Source: JBMHDW01 sp049889175 | Lineage (GTDB): Bacteria; Pseudomonadota; Gammaproteobacteria; Comchoanobacterales; Comchoanobacteraceae | DNA length: 64,000 nt | Direction of reading: 5' to 3' | Assembly: GCA_049889175.1 (NCBI GenBank) | Contig: JBMHDW010000002.1 | Location: 149,779-213,778, forward strand | Shown: in pieces, positions 7,699 to 15,897 of the stretch | How positions within the stretch are numbered: the first letter of the stretch is position 1 | How the letters are laid out: the number at the start of each line of letters is the position of its first letter | Program-made: the position numbers and the translations under genes | Notes under the pieces: generated by a model | Seen by the model: only the letters and a program-made list of their open reading frames with translations | The model's database searches: none | Told to the model about the DNA's origin: nothing

Positions 7699-8621
7699 CC
7701 CCGCTCCTTGAATAATAATGCGGTTGAATGATGCTCGGAAAAATGAGTAAAAAGATCCTTCAAGTATGCAAACATTCTTGGTAAATATTGCATATACTTT
7801 GGTTTTTGATCACGGTATTTTAAACGACTAAAAATACCAAGAACTTTGATTAACCGTTGTAAAGCAATGAGGTCAATCTCATCACGTGCTAATGATAATT
7901 GAGTTTGAGCTTGCTTTAGCCAGTTTTCTTTTTGATCTTGCGGCCAATCCATATAACAATCATAAGCTAATGATGCAACATCATACCCCTTCGGCCCCCA
8001 CATCGCATCTTGAAAATCAATTAAAACCAAGTCATCTTGATAAGCCATTAAGTTGGCGCTATGAAAATCTCGATGAATGAACCCCTGATCAAATTTAACC
8101 AATTGTTCTGCTACACTGTGTGAGAAGGCGTCAAATATTAGCGTCTCATCATGGCTTAATGCAGAAAAAGCATATCCAAAAAACCAATCCTTACAATATT
8201 TAAATTCTTGTATGATGTGGTTCTGATTAAAAAAAGGCAGTGAGCGTGGTAATATGATCTGATTCATAGCAACTAATTGTTGCAATGTCCTATCTAAATA
8301 ATGTCCATGATCTAAAGGCCATAAATCCAAGAGTGTTTGAGTGCCTAAATCCTCAACCAACAGCCAGCCTTGTGTTTTTTCTATGGCGAAAATTTGAGGA
8401 ACATTGCATCCATTATGGGCCAATAATGTATGAATATTTAAGTATTGATCTAATGATTTAGGTTGATTGTCTTCAGCCCAAATAACTTGTCTATCCTCAG
8501 ATATTAAGCGAGTATATCGTCGATGACCAGCATCTCCTTTTAAGAGCTCTCGATGCTGTATGGGGCCAAAATTTTTATTCAACCAAATATTGCTTAACGA
8601 ACAGGTTTTGTCGGTGTACAC
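7689..8621 (-). CDS. amgK: N-acetylmuramate / N-acetylglucosamine anomeric kinase (AmgK-type)
   Basis: A 310-residue aminoglycoside-phosphotransferase-fold kinase. It has GDAGHRRYTR (residues 29-38) in the nucleotide loop, LLVEDLG, the catalytic loop HRDFHSAN (183-190) and the metal-binding IDFQDAMWGP (201-210). AmgK phosphorylates recycled MurNAc at C1 to feed MurU. The start appears to be GTG at 8621 with AAGGAAAG upstream. It is transcribed divergently from lptD, whose start is within about 30 bp, so the two promoters must be interleaved. Confidence 0.85.
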   Translation of the reverse strand: MYTDKTCSLSNIWLNKNFGPIQHRELLKGDAGHRRYTRLISEDRQVIWAEDNQPKSLDQYLNIHTLLAHNGCNVPQIFAIEKTQGWLLVEDLGTQTLLDLWPLDHGHYLDRTLQQLVAMNQIILPRSLPFFNQNHIIQEFKYCKDWFFGYAFSALSHDETLIFDAFSHSVAEQLVKFDQGFIHRDFHSANLMAYQDDLVLIDFQDAMWGPKGYDVASLAYDCYMDWPQDQKENWLKQAQTQLSLARDEIDLIALQRLIKVLGIFSRLKYRDQKPKYMQYLPRMFAYLKDLFTHFSEHHSTALLFKERGCW

Positions 8622-8651
8622 TGTAATGAACTTTCCTTATTGAACTTACTT

Positions 8652-10883
8652 ATGCTAACACGCATTGTCAATCAACTCAAATACTCTTACTGCATACTCT
8701 GCTGCGTACCTTACGCCGTGTTTGCGTTGGATGTTTTTTCATGGGAGCCAAATGATGGGCGCTGTGGTGGGCAGTTTCTTCCTGTTAAACAAAACTACCC
8801 ACTGGAAGGAAACGATATTGAGCTTGTTGCTAGCGATCAAACCACCATTAAGCCTGGCGATCACGTCATTGATATGAGTGGTCCTGTAATGCTAACAAAA
8901 AAAGATTTATACGTTATTTCTGAGCAAGGTGTGCTGATCCATTATGAACAGGGTAAACAATGGGTGACTTTGAAAGGGCCTATTTTAATGCAATATGGCA
9001 ATCAACAGTTTGGTGCATCGAAAGGCGTTTATCATGTTGATCAACAAACCATTCAACTCCACGATGTTCAATATCGAACGAATATCCAGCATCTTGAAGA
9101 TCAGCCAATTCTTTGGGGTAGTGCCAAAGAATTAACCTACGACCAAAATATTGTACTCACTGAAGCAACTTATAGCTCATGCTCTTTGGATCAACCTACT
9201 TGGCAAATAGCCTTAAAAGAACTAAAGTTTAATCAAAAGACCAATGAGCTTGATGTTAAAGGTGCACAGTTAAAGTGGTTAGATCATACTTTAATTCAGT
9301 TGCCTATTATCTCTGTAGATCTAACAATGCAACGCCGAAGTGGATTTTTAATGCCAAAATGGCGTTATGACGATCATCACTGGGCTATTGATATTCCATG
9401 GTATTGGAATATCGCACCTAATACCGATGCAACATTACATGGTTTGTGGTCAGACCAATATGGTTTTGGTGGTGCTGTGTTGTGGCGCTATTTGCAACCT
9501 TGGGGCGAAGGGTCTGCTGAATTGGGTGGTTATGCTCAGTCGACAGAATTAAGTACAGGCTCATCCCACCGAAGCTGGCTTGGTCATGAGATTAAAGCAG
9601 AACGTAATCATTGGTCATTTACATCACAATATTATTGGTTGGAAGACCCTTTAATAATAAGAGATTTTGAAGTTTTTTCAGAGTTAAGTCACGACTATAA
9701 TTTGCCACAAAATTTTCAAATTGGCTATCATAATGACGATGATTTCATCCGTGTTGGTATTCATGATTATCAATTTTTATCTATTCCTAATGATATGGAT
9801 CATATTCAAAGGTATGCTTCATGGCCAAAGATATCTAGCCATGTAGAACGTCAGTTAAGTTCACAAATATTCTTGGCAAGTGATCTTGAGGCATCATGGT
9901 TTAAACATGACACCCGTGATGAATATAGGCGTTTATACTGGCACCCACAATTCATTTGGTCACAGAATCAAGATGGTCAAGTTTGGACATTAGAAATGCT
10001 TGGTCATTTGCGTGATTATCAACAAACCAATGGAAATGATCATCAAACTGATGTCTTACCTGAGCTTTTAGCCTCTTGGCAAGCACCGCCAATTGTTATA
10101 GATAAGCATATTATTCATCCAAGTATTGTTTATCATTATACACCTTATCATAATCAGGATAATCTTCCTTTGTTGGATACGACAACATTTAATGTTGATG
10201 GATTATTACATCCTGATATTAATGTTTATGATGGTCATGACTTGATCTCTAATTACAATGATCTCACTGCCTCTTTAGGGTTTGGTCATCAAGATGATGA
10301 TCATTATTGGTGGGTTGATGTTGCTTTAGGGTATCGTTTTGGTGATCAACAAGTATGTATGAAAACAAGACCAGGCGTTAAGAGTCATCAATGCAATAAT
10401 GTGAATCATGAGCATTGGCTACCTATATCATGGCATCATGAATGGCAGCCCACTTTATCTTGGTTAATTCAAGATCAATTAAACTACGATGCATCATTAC
10501 ATAACATTCATCAAGGTTTGATACGCTTGCAATATAGCATCGATGAGCATAACAAAACAGGTATTTTTATTGCTCAAAAAAATGATGTTGTTCATGAAAT
10601 TAATGGGATAAACGTAACCGAATTATTTGATCATGCTACCATCGGTATTGATCATCATTTTGATAATAATGTACTTACTTGGGATGTGTCAGCAGAGTTA
10701 TTAAACAGTGATAAAAAAGCCATCTCATACGATGTGTTATTGGGCTATCAAGGTTGTTGTTCATCATCAGGTATAAAAGTTTCACAGCGTGCTGTTGCAT
10801 TGAGTGATGAATGGGATGCTTGGGCTTCTCCTAACATTGGTTTATGGATAAAATTAGATGGGTTAGGTCGATGGGGTTTTTAA
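8652..10883 (+). CDS. lptD: LPS-assembly outer-membrane protein LptD
   Basis: Outer-membrane component of the Lpt machine that places lipopolysaccharide on the cell surface. After a signal-like hydrophobic N-terminus comes an OstA-type domain (KPGDHVIDMSGPVMLTKKDL; QFGASKGVYHVDQQTIQL) and the barrel (RRSGFLMPKWRYDD, NTDATLHGLWSDQYGFGG, then many aromatic strands). At about 743 residues it is close to the family length. Cysteines are near the N-terminus and in a C-terminal GCCSSSG loop. ATG at 8652 is preferred; an in-frame TTG at 8640 is possible, and neither has a good ribosome-binding site. Followed by surA and rsmA in the usual order. Confidence 0.9.
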   Translation: MLTRIVNQLKYSYCILCCVPYAVFALDVFSWEPNDGRCGGQFLPVKQNYPLEGNDIELVASDQTTIKPGDHVIDMSGPVMLTKKDLYVISEQGVLIHYEQGKQWVTLKGPILMQYGNQQFGASKGVYHVDQQTIQLHDVQYRTNIQHLEDQPILWGSAKELTYDQNIVLTEATYSSCSLDQPTWQIALKELKFNQKTNELDVKGAQLKWLDHTLIQLPIISVDLTMQRRSGFLMPKWRYDDHHWAIDIPWYWNIAPNTDATLHGLWSDQYGFGGAVLWRYLQPWGEGSAELGGYAQSTELSTGSSHRSWLGHEIKAERNHWSFTSQYYWLEDPLIIRDFEVFSELSHDYNLPQNFQIGYHNDDDFIRVGIHDYQFLSIPNDMDHIQRYASWPKISSHVERQLSSQIFLASDLEASWFKHDTRDEYRRLYWHPQFIWSQNQDGQVWTLEMLGHLRDYQQTNGNDHQTDVLPELLASWQAPPIVIDKHIIHPSIVYHYTPYHNQDNLPLLDTTTFNVDGLLHPDINVYDGHDLISNYNDLTASLGFGHQDDDHYWWVDVALGYRFGDQQVCMKTRPGVKSHQCNNVNHEHWLPISWHHEWQPTLSWLIQDQLNYDASLHNIHQGLIRLQYSIDEHNKTGIFIAQKNDVVHEINGINVTELFDHATIGIDHHFDNNVLTWDVSAELLNSDKKAISYDVLLGYQGCCSSSGIKVSQRAVALSDEWDAWASPNIGLWIKLDGLGRWGF

Positions 10884-11695
10884 GATTATGTTTCGCTTGC
10901 TTGTTGTTATGTGCACAAACGATGTATGGCGATATTTTGGCTAAAGTTAATCAGCATGTCATGACATCGTATGATTTAGAGCAACTTAAATCCTGGCAAC
11001 ACTGGCTTCATGGTTTGACTAGAGATGATCACGCATGGGTTCAACATTGGGTGAAAGTTATGGCGCAATACGATGCATTAAATGACCTTAAAGGCGAATG
11101 GCAGCATCAAAAGTTTGAGCTGTATCACCCTCAACAAGGTATTATCACTGATCAAGAATTAATAATGCTTTTAGCATCCACCAACATTGATTCACGATGG
11201 ATAAAGCATTGGCTCGAGATATCATCAAAGGTATCTTACATGAGACACCATTATTTTAAGACATTGTTGACCATTAGTGATGATGAAATTAAAGCATTTC
11301 ATCAAGCTTGGAATGAACGCCCACAGTCTTACCACATCTGGTTAATTCAAGTTCCAGAACAACATCAACATGATTTACTTGCTTGGTCAACACATCCACG
11401 ATTGTCTAATGTGCATGCTCCAATCATTGCAACAGATCAAGGGTGGAAGCGTATTCATGATTTTGCTAAGTCGGTTCAAGATGACTTATTACAACCAAGC
11501 GTGGTGACACCAATATATTTTCATGAAGGACATTATTGGATGTTATTAAAGTCTGATATACGATTAGAGGCCAGTATTTCACTTGATAAAGCATATCAAA
11601 TGTTAAAAGATGAGAGTATTCAATATTTATACCAACAGTGGTCTCAAAACGCCATTGATCAAGCAGAAATAAGGATTCATCATGGTCAAACCTAA
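10871..11695 (+). CDS. surA: SurA-like periplasmic chaperone, shortened
   Basis: A 274-residue exported protein between lptD and rsmA, where surA normally lies. A signal peptide (MGFLRLCF, hydrophobic stretch, to about YGD) precedes the SurA-type opening ILAKVNQHVMTSYDLE. The later part (QSYHIWLIQV, ITPIYFHEGHYWMLLKSD-like) can hold at most one parvulin-type domain, against two in E. coli SurA (about 430 residues), and the typical parvulin catalytic motifs are not evident. It likely acts as a chaperone for outer-membrane proteins without strong isomerase activity. The ATG at 10871 overlaps the lptD stop; the ATG at 10844 would break the signal peptide. Confidence 0.75.
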   Translation: MGFLRLCFACLLLCAQTMYGDILAKVNQHVMTSYDLEQLKSWQHWLHGLTRDDHAWVQHWVKVMAQYDALNDLKGEWQHQKFELYHPQQGIITDQELIMLLASTNIDSRWIKHWLEISSKVSYMRHHYFKTLLTISDDEIKAFHQAWNERPQSYHIWLIQVPEQHQHDLLAWSTHPRLSNVHAPIIATDQGWKRIHDFAKSVQDDLLQPSVVTPIYFHEGHYWMLLKSDIRLEASISLDKAYQMLKDESIQYLYQQWSQNAIDQAEIRIHHGQT

Positions 11696-12467
11696 GCATC
11701 ATTTCGGTCAGCATTTCCTAACAGATCTTCGATTGATTGATGATGTGCTTAATCAGGTTAAGTTAGCTAGTAATGACCATGTTGTGGAGATTGGACCAGG
11801 TATGGGAGTACTGACTCGTGCTATGGCGCCCCATGTTAAACGTTTAGATGCAATTGAAATCGATCTGGATATGAGATCTAGATTAGAGTTTTTAAAGGCT
11901 TGGAAGCACGTTCGCATTGTGTGGCAAGATGCTCTGGATCAACCGTTGAAAACATGGTATCAAGATCAACCTTTCAGGCTTATAAGTAATTTACCTTATC
12001 AAATAACTTCGCCTATTTTATTTGAGTGCCTTGAGGCAATCAATCAATTGCAAGATGTTGTTTTATTGTTGCAACAGGAGGTTGTATCACGTCTGTGTGC
12101 CGAGCCTAATACCAAGGCTTATGGGCAATTAACGGTACTAATTCAAGCTGCATTTGATGTAAAAGAATTAGCTAAAGCACCACCAAGTGTATTTAATCCT
12201 CCTCCTAAAGTAGCCAGTGCATTTGTACATTTAGTGCCCAAGGGAAATCAAGCATATCCTAAAGAAGAACTTAGTTATTTAGTTAAAAAAGCTTTCTTAC
12301 ATCGCCGAAAAATGCTTCGAGTTACGCTGAAAGATGTCCTACATTTAGAAATGCCTTTTAAGGGGAGTGATCGACCTGAAAATGTTTCAGTTAGTGAATG
12401 GATTAAGGCCGCAGAAATATTACATCACCATATCAAAGCTGGAAACCATCCTCATTTATCAATATAG
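11682..12467 (+). CDS. rsmA: 16S rRNA dimethyladenosine transferase
   Basis: A 261-residue SAM-dependent enzyme that dimethylates two adjacent adenines in the loop of helix 45 of 16S rRNA. Motifs visible: KHHFGQHFL at the N-terminus, the SAM-binding VVEIGPGMGVLTRAM (about residues 34-48), the catalytic NLPYQITSPILFE and the basic C-terminal KKAFLHRRKML. It overlaps surA by 14 nt and is the last gene of the lptD-surA-rsmA unit; pdxA and apaG, often found between or after these genes, are absent. Confidence 0.95.
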   Translation: MVKPKHHFGQHFLTDLRLIDDVLNQVKLASNDHVVEIGPGMGVLTRAMAPHVKRLDAIEIDLDMRSRLEFLKAWKHVRIVWQDALDQPLKTWYQDQPFRLISNLPYQITSPILFECLEAINQLQDVVLLLQQEVVSRLCAEPNTKAYGQLTVLIQAAFDVKELAKAPPSVFNPPPKVASAFVHLVPKGNQAYPKEELSYLVKKAFLHRRKMLRVTLKDVLHLEMPFKGSDRPENVSVSEWIKAAEILHHHIKAGNHPHLSI

Positions 12468-12584
12468 ATAATCGCTGTATTATTGATTGATATGTATCAT
12501 GCCAATGATGTTTTATCTTCTTAATATGCTCCTTTTGGTTATCACGTTATTGTTTTAAGTATCTAAGTTTGTCATCTTATCGCG

Positions 12585-13007
12585 ATGCAATTACTTCCTA
12601 AAGCATACAGTTTATTAGAAATGATGGTGGTTATTTTAATGGTCTGTATTTTAATGGCACTACTAAAGCCTACTTATGAACATTATATGAAGCAAGCAAG
12701 GTACCTAGAGGTTTTGCAGGCAATTATGCCTGCAAAATTAGCTGTCATCCAATGTTTTTATGTCACTCAAGATCTATCAATGTGTCAAAGTGGTGATCAA
12801 AGTATTCCTCATATGCCTGTACCTCAACAAGGATTGATATCATCTTTAACCATTAAAAAAGGTGGTATTATTCACGTAATACCTAAAATTCGATATGGTT
12901 TTACTAAGAAAGATGATTTATACGTGACACCATCTGTTGATCAAGGACATCTTATGTGGACTCTTTCAGGTGGTGCAGTGGTTCAGGGTTATGTCCAAGG
13001 GCGTTGA
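12585..13007 (+). CDS. Type IV pilin / pseudopilin-like protein
   Basis: A 140-residue protein with a class III prepilin leader: KAYSLLEMMVVILMVCILMALLKP, i.e. a short positive leader, cleavage before Tyr/after Ala, Glu at mature position 5 and a hydrophobic helix followed by KQAR. The usual Gly at -1 is Ala here, which many prepilin peptidases tolerate. The globular part has two cysteines (QCFY, MCQSG) spaced as in a pilin or pseudopilin disulfide region. It directly precedes and overlaps the pilB-type ATPase gene, so it is probably the major subunit of the local pilus system. Confidence 0.8.
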   Translation: MQLLPKAYSLLEMMVVILMVCILMALLKPTYEHYMKQARYLEVLQAIMPAKLAVIQCFYVTQDLSMCQSGDQSIPHMPVPQQGLISSLTIKKGGIIHVIPKIRYGFTKKDDLYVTPSVDQGHLMWTLSGGAVVQGYVQGR

Positions 13008-13842
13008 ATCATTGTGGTTAAAGTTAATCTATGGTGCATATCAGCGCCATATTACCGACATTCACTTAACACCTCAAAGTCAATGTTTGCAAGTTTTTGA
13101 GCGTTTTGATGGGCAATTAACCGAAGGTGTTATGATTGATGTAAATCAGCAAGAGGCATTATTCAATTATTTGAAAACATCTTCAGGTATGAATATTGCT
13201 ATATCCCACGAACCTCAAGAAGGCATGTGGACAGATGGATATATCAGAGCAAGATTAAGTCTTTGTCCAATGGTTCATGGAGAAAGAATGGCGGTTCGTC
13301 TCTATCATCGAACGATTCATGACTCGTTAGAAGCATTGGGTGTTCCAGACATATTTATTCATAAAATGAGACATGATTGGTTGAAAGAGCAGGGGCTGAT
13401 TGTGATTGCGGGTCCCACAGGCTCAGGAAAAACCACGCTTTTGTATGCATGGATGCACTTGATGGCACAAAAAGGCAAGCATGTGGTGAGTTTAGAGCAG
13501 CCTGTAGAGCAAGTAATCCCTAATATCAGTCAGATGGAGGCGCAACAACATAATTTAGATCAGTGGTTGCAAGCTATGATGAGGCAAGATCCAGATATTT
13601 TGGTATTTGGTGAATTGCGTGAATCAAAAAGCATTCAAACTGCTTTGGAGCTATCTAAAACAGGTCATCTTGTAATTGCAACGCTTCATGCTGGTCATCA
13701 ATCTGATGTTTTAGATCGTTTGAGTTTTTCTTCTGCTCAGAGCCCTCTTCTAAGGACTCTTCTTTTGTCGCCGTTAAATCAGCAACAGACCTTGCGTCTA
13801 TCCTTGTTTCATGAGCGACCCTTGATGATCTCCATTGTTTGA
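12991..13842 (+). CDS. pilB: Short type IV pilus assembly ATPase (PilB/GspE/ComGA-like)
   Basis: A 283-residue secretion ATPase, much shorter than PilB (about 560). It keeps the AAA core: RHITDIHLTP near the start, Walker A GPTGSGKT (141-148), an Asp-box EQPVE (169-173) where most homologues read EDPVE, Walker B DPDILVFGELRE (200-211) and the His-box TLHAGH (231-236). It lacks the N1D domain and the four-cysteine zinc motif typical of PilB/GspE. The start is the ATG at 12991, overlapping the pilin stop by 17 nt. It should power pilus or pseudopilus extension. The 3' end overlaps a minus-strand gene by 45 nt. Confidence 0.85.
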   Translation: MSKGVESLWLKLIYGAYQRHITDIHLTPQSQCLQVFERFDGQLTEGVMIDVNQQEALFNYLKTSSGMNIAISHEPQEGMWTDGYIRARLSLCPMVHGERMAVRLYHRTIHDSLEALGVPDIFIHKMRHDWLKEQGLIVIAGPTGSGKTTLLYAWMHLMAQKGKHVVSLEQPVEQVIPNISQMEAQQHNLDQWLQAMMRQDPDILVFGELRESKSIQTALELSKTGHLVIATLHAGHQSDVLDRLSFSSAQSPLLRTLLLSPLNQQQTLRLSLFHERPLMISIV

Positions 13843-14451
13843 GATCTTTTGATCAGGAAAAGATGCTTCTTTTGACTTCTTTTTATCAGAGGCAGATAAT
13901 GTTTTTGGCTGTGAGTCGTGAGAGATCTCCGATGAATTAGAATTGATCTTATTTGAAATCGCTTTTTTTGACTCTGTTAAATCATCTGCAGATAATGTTT
14001 TTGTCTGTGGGTCGTGAGAGATCTTTGGTATGGTTGTTATATTCCAAATATCGTTAAATAATATGATGAAATCGACAGCAAATATCGGTATTAAGCTATG
14101 CCTTGCAGCAAAAAACAAGGAAAATAACCACCAGGCCTCAGTGGTGTGTGTTGCTGATAGAGCCAAATATATAAATAAACTCATTCCAGCATAGTAGGGT
14201 GATTTATAATGAAAACGATGCCAAAATCTTTGATACAATGGGGCATTTGGGTGATCTTCTTTGATAGAGTGCGTTGCCGTTTCAAAAAAAGATGTTACAG
14301 CATTCAGCAATAAACCAAGTAGCACGTGATTAGTTAGCCAATGACCATGACCTAAGTAAATCAAATAGAGTTCAATAAATGAAGAAAGAAAATATAATAA
14401 CCAATAAACCCATTCAGTTCTTTTTTGTATTTGTTGTAACGAAAATGACAT
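13798..14451 (-). CDS. Multi-pass membrane protein with a 32-residue repeat tail
   Basis: A 217-residue protein not recognised as a known family. The first 140 residues hold about four hydrophobic segments (WVYWLLYFLSSFIELYLIYL, NHVLLGLLLNAVTSFF, YYAGMSLFIYLALSA, LIPIFAVDFIILF). The C-terminal 75 residues are hydrophilic and contain two degenerate copies of a 32-residue unit beginning ISHD-x-Q-x-KTLSA. The DNA shows this as two near-identical 37-nt stretches at 13892-13928 and 13988-14024, 96 nt apart. It lies with the DNase II gene on the opposite strand inside the pilus cluster. The repeats are probably exposed on one side of the membrane. Confidence 0.55.
   Translation of the reverse strand: MSFSLQQIQKRTEWVYWLLYFLSSFIELYLIYLGHGHWLTNHVLLGLLLNAVTSFFETATHSIKEDHPNAPLYQRFWHRFHYKSPYYAGMSLFIYLALSATHTTEAWWLFSLFFAARHSLIPIFAVDFIILFNDIWNITTIPKISHDPQTKTLSADDLTESKKAISNKINSNSSEISHDSQPKTLSASDKKKSKEASFPDQKISNNGDHQGSLMKQG
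13892..14024. repeat. Two tandem 96-bp repeat units in the 217-residue membrane-protein gene
   Basis: The stretch GCAGATAATGTTTTT...GTCGTGAGAGATCT occurs at 13892-13928 and again at 13988-14024 with only a few differences. The period of 96 nt equals 32 codons, so the reading frame is kept. This marks a recent in-frame duplication. Confidence 0.8.
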
Positions 14452-14494
14452 TATTTATCTAACTTGAACCTTTTTTATTATTCCACTTTTTATG

Positions 14495-15808
14495 CTAAAT
14501 ATCAATTATGTTTTTAAGGTTTTTATGGACTTGTATATTGTCTATACAGAAAAAAGCACCTCCTCTTTTATTTTGGCTTGCTTGTCTGTTTAGGTCGCCA
14601 AAGCAACTGATGGGTTTGTTGATCGCAATGCCCCACTTAGCATGATCTTTGGGCCAAGCTTCATTTTGTGACATATCCCAATGCCAGTCGGGGTGCTCAG
14701 GAATGTTGATGCCATTCACATTATCGACTTGATGATCATGCACCGTGGTGGTTTGATCGAAAATAGGAGCTTGTTTAAATAATGTACTGCGGTAACTCTC
14801 AACCAGCATGTTATCGCTGACCTCATCCGCAATAATGTTGGTCCATATCCCTTGTTGATTGCTTAAAGGGTGTAACTGCATTAAGGCTGATTGTGCAAAT
14901 ACTTTGATAAATGTTCCACCAAGTGTTTTTAATGAGAATTGTCGATAAGTATCAGGTGTTATCTTTAGTGATGAATGGGCTATTGGTTGTGTTTGCTCTA
15001 ATATTTTAGGGTAAATCCAAGATAAGATTTGAGATGCGTTAGCTTTTTGATCAGTGGCAAGTGTCATACAAAAAGCATGCTGTCCTTTTTTTTGTTGACC
15101 TCGTTCAATTTTAGCATCGGTACTGTTAAGAGGTTGATACGGGTATTTAGGAAAGCTATGGTTGAGCCAAAACCCTGTGTCTTGATGAAAATGCACAATT
15201 CCTTTAGCATGTGCTGGTGTGGGCTGAGTTAACAATGTTCCATAGTGAAAAGCTTGATGTAAAGTAAGGTTTTGCTCATGAAGAAAAGTAGGCCACACAG
15301 AGTGTGGGAGATCGCTATGTTGAATAATGGTGTCGCCTAAAGCATCCAATGAGTCTTTGTATTTTTGTGTTAAGGCATCACTCAAGGTGTGCTTTCTTAG
15401 GAGTCGTCGAATCTCTTGGTATTCATTATACTCAGGTATTTGTTGTTTAAGCGTTTGTAAGAAGGTTTTCCCTAAAGAGCGAAAAGGTGGTTCATATTTT
15501 AATGATTTTTGCTGCTTCGTGTTTTGGTCATTAAAGACCCAAAATATACTCAATGGGTCGGGTCGTTGAAGAACTGTTTGACGTAAAGGGCTGTATTGGT
15601 GATTGATGTCATCATGATGTTGAAACCACTGTGAATTAGCATCTAAATAGAGATATTGTCCTGGTTTTTGTGTATTTGAGAGTGTTTCAGGTAATTGGTA
15701 AATCAACCACCAATCGACGGACTCACCTTGATGATTTAAGCACGTCACATTAGACAATACGTTGATGGGTGAAAGAATAATGGCTATGTAAAAATATAAT
15801 CGCTTCAT
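14495..15808 (-). CDS. DNase II-family endonuclease, exported
   Basis: A 437-residue protein with a signal peptide (MKRLYFYIAIILSPINVLS). It matches deoxyribonuclease II, the acid endonuclease best known from animal lysosomes: VDWWLIYQLP near the N-terminus, the first HxK motif AHAKG (H200-K202) followed by HQDTGFWLNHSFPKYP, and the second HxK motif DHAKW (H389-K391) followed by SCFGDLNRQASQ-x-x-RGG and a cysteine. Both catalytic HxK motifs of the pseudo-dimeric phospholipase-D-like fold are kept. It is longer than animal enzymes owing to an insertion at about residues 90-190. The start is set at the ATG at 15808, ahead of the signal peptide. Confidence 0.85.
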   Translation of the reverse strand: MKRLYFYIAIILSPINVLSNVTCLNHQGESVDWWLIYQLPETLSNTQKPGQYLYLDANSQWFQHHDDINHQYSPLRQTVLQRPDPLSIFWVFNDQNTKQQKSLKYEPPFRSLGKTFLQTLKQQIPEYNEYQEIRRLLRKHTLSDALTQKYKDSLDALGDTIIQHSDLPHSVWPTFLHEQNLTLHQAFHYGTLLTQPTPAHAKGIVHFHQDTGFWLNHSFPKYPYQPLNSTDAKIERGQQKKGQHAFCMTLATDQKANASQILSWIYPKILEQTQPIAHSSLKITPDTYRQFSLKTLGGTFIKVFAQSALMQLHPLSNQQGIWTNIIADEVSDNMLVESYRSTLFKQAPIFDQTTTVHDHQVDNVNGINIPEHPDWHWDMSQNEAWPKDHAKWGIAINKPISCFGDLNRQASQNKRGGAFFCIDNIQVHKNLKNIIDI

Positions 15809-15897
15809 TCTGACTATCTTATTACGATATCCATGAGTCTTCAACACCTCAGTGAACAGTATCGAAATGAAACCTGATTACATGATATGGTCTGCCT

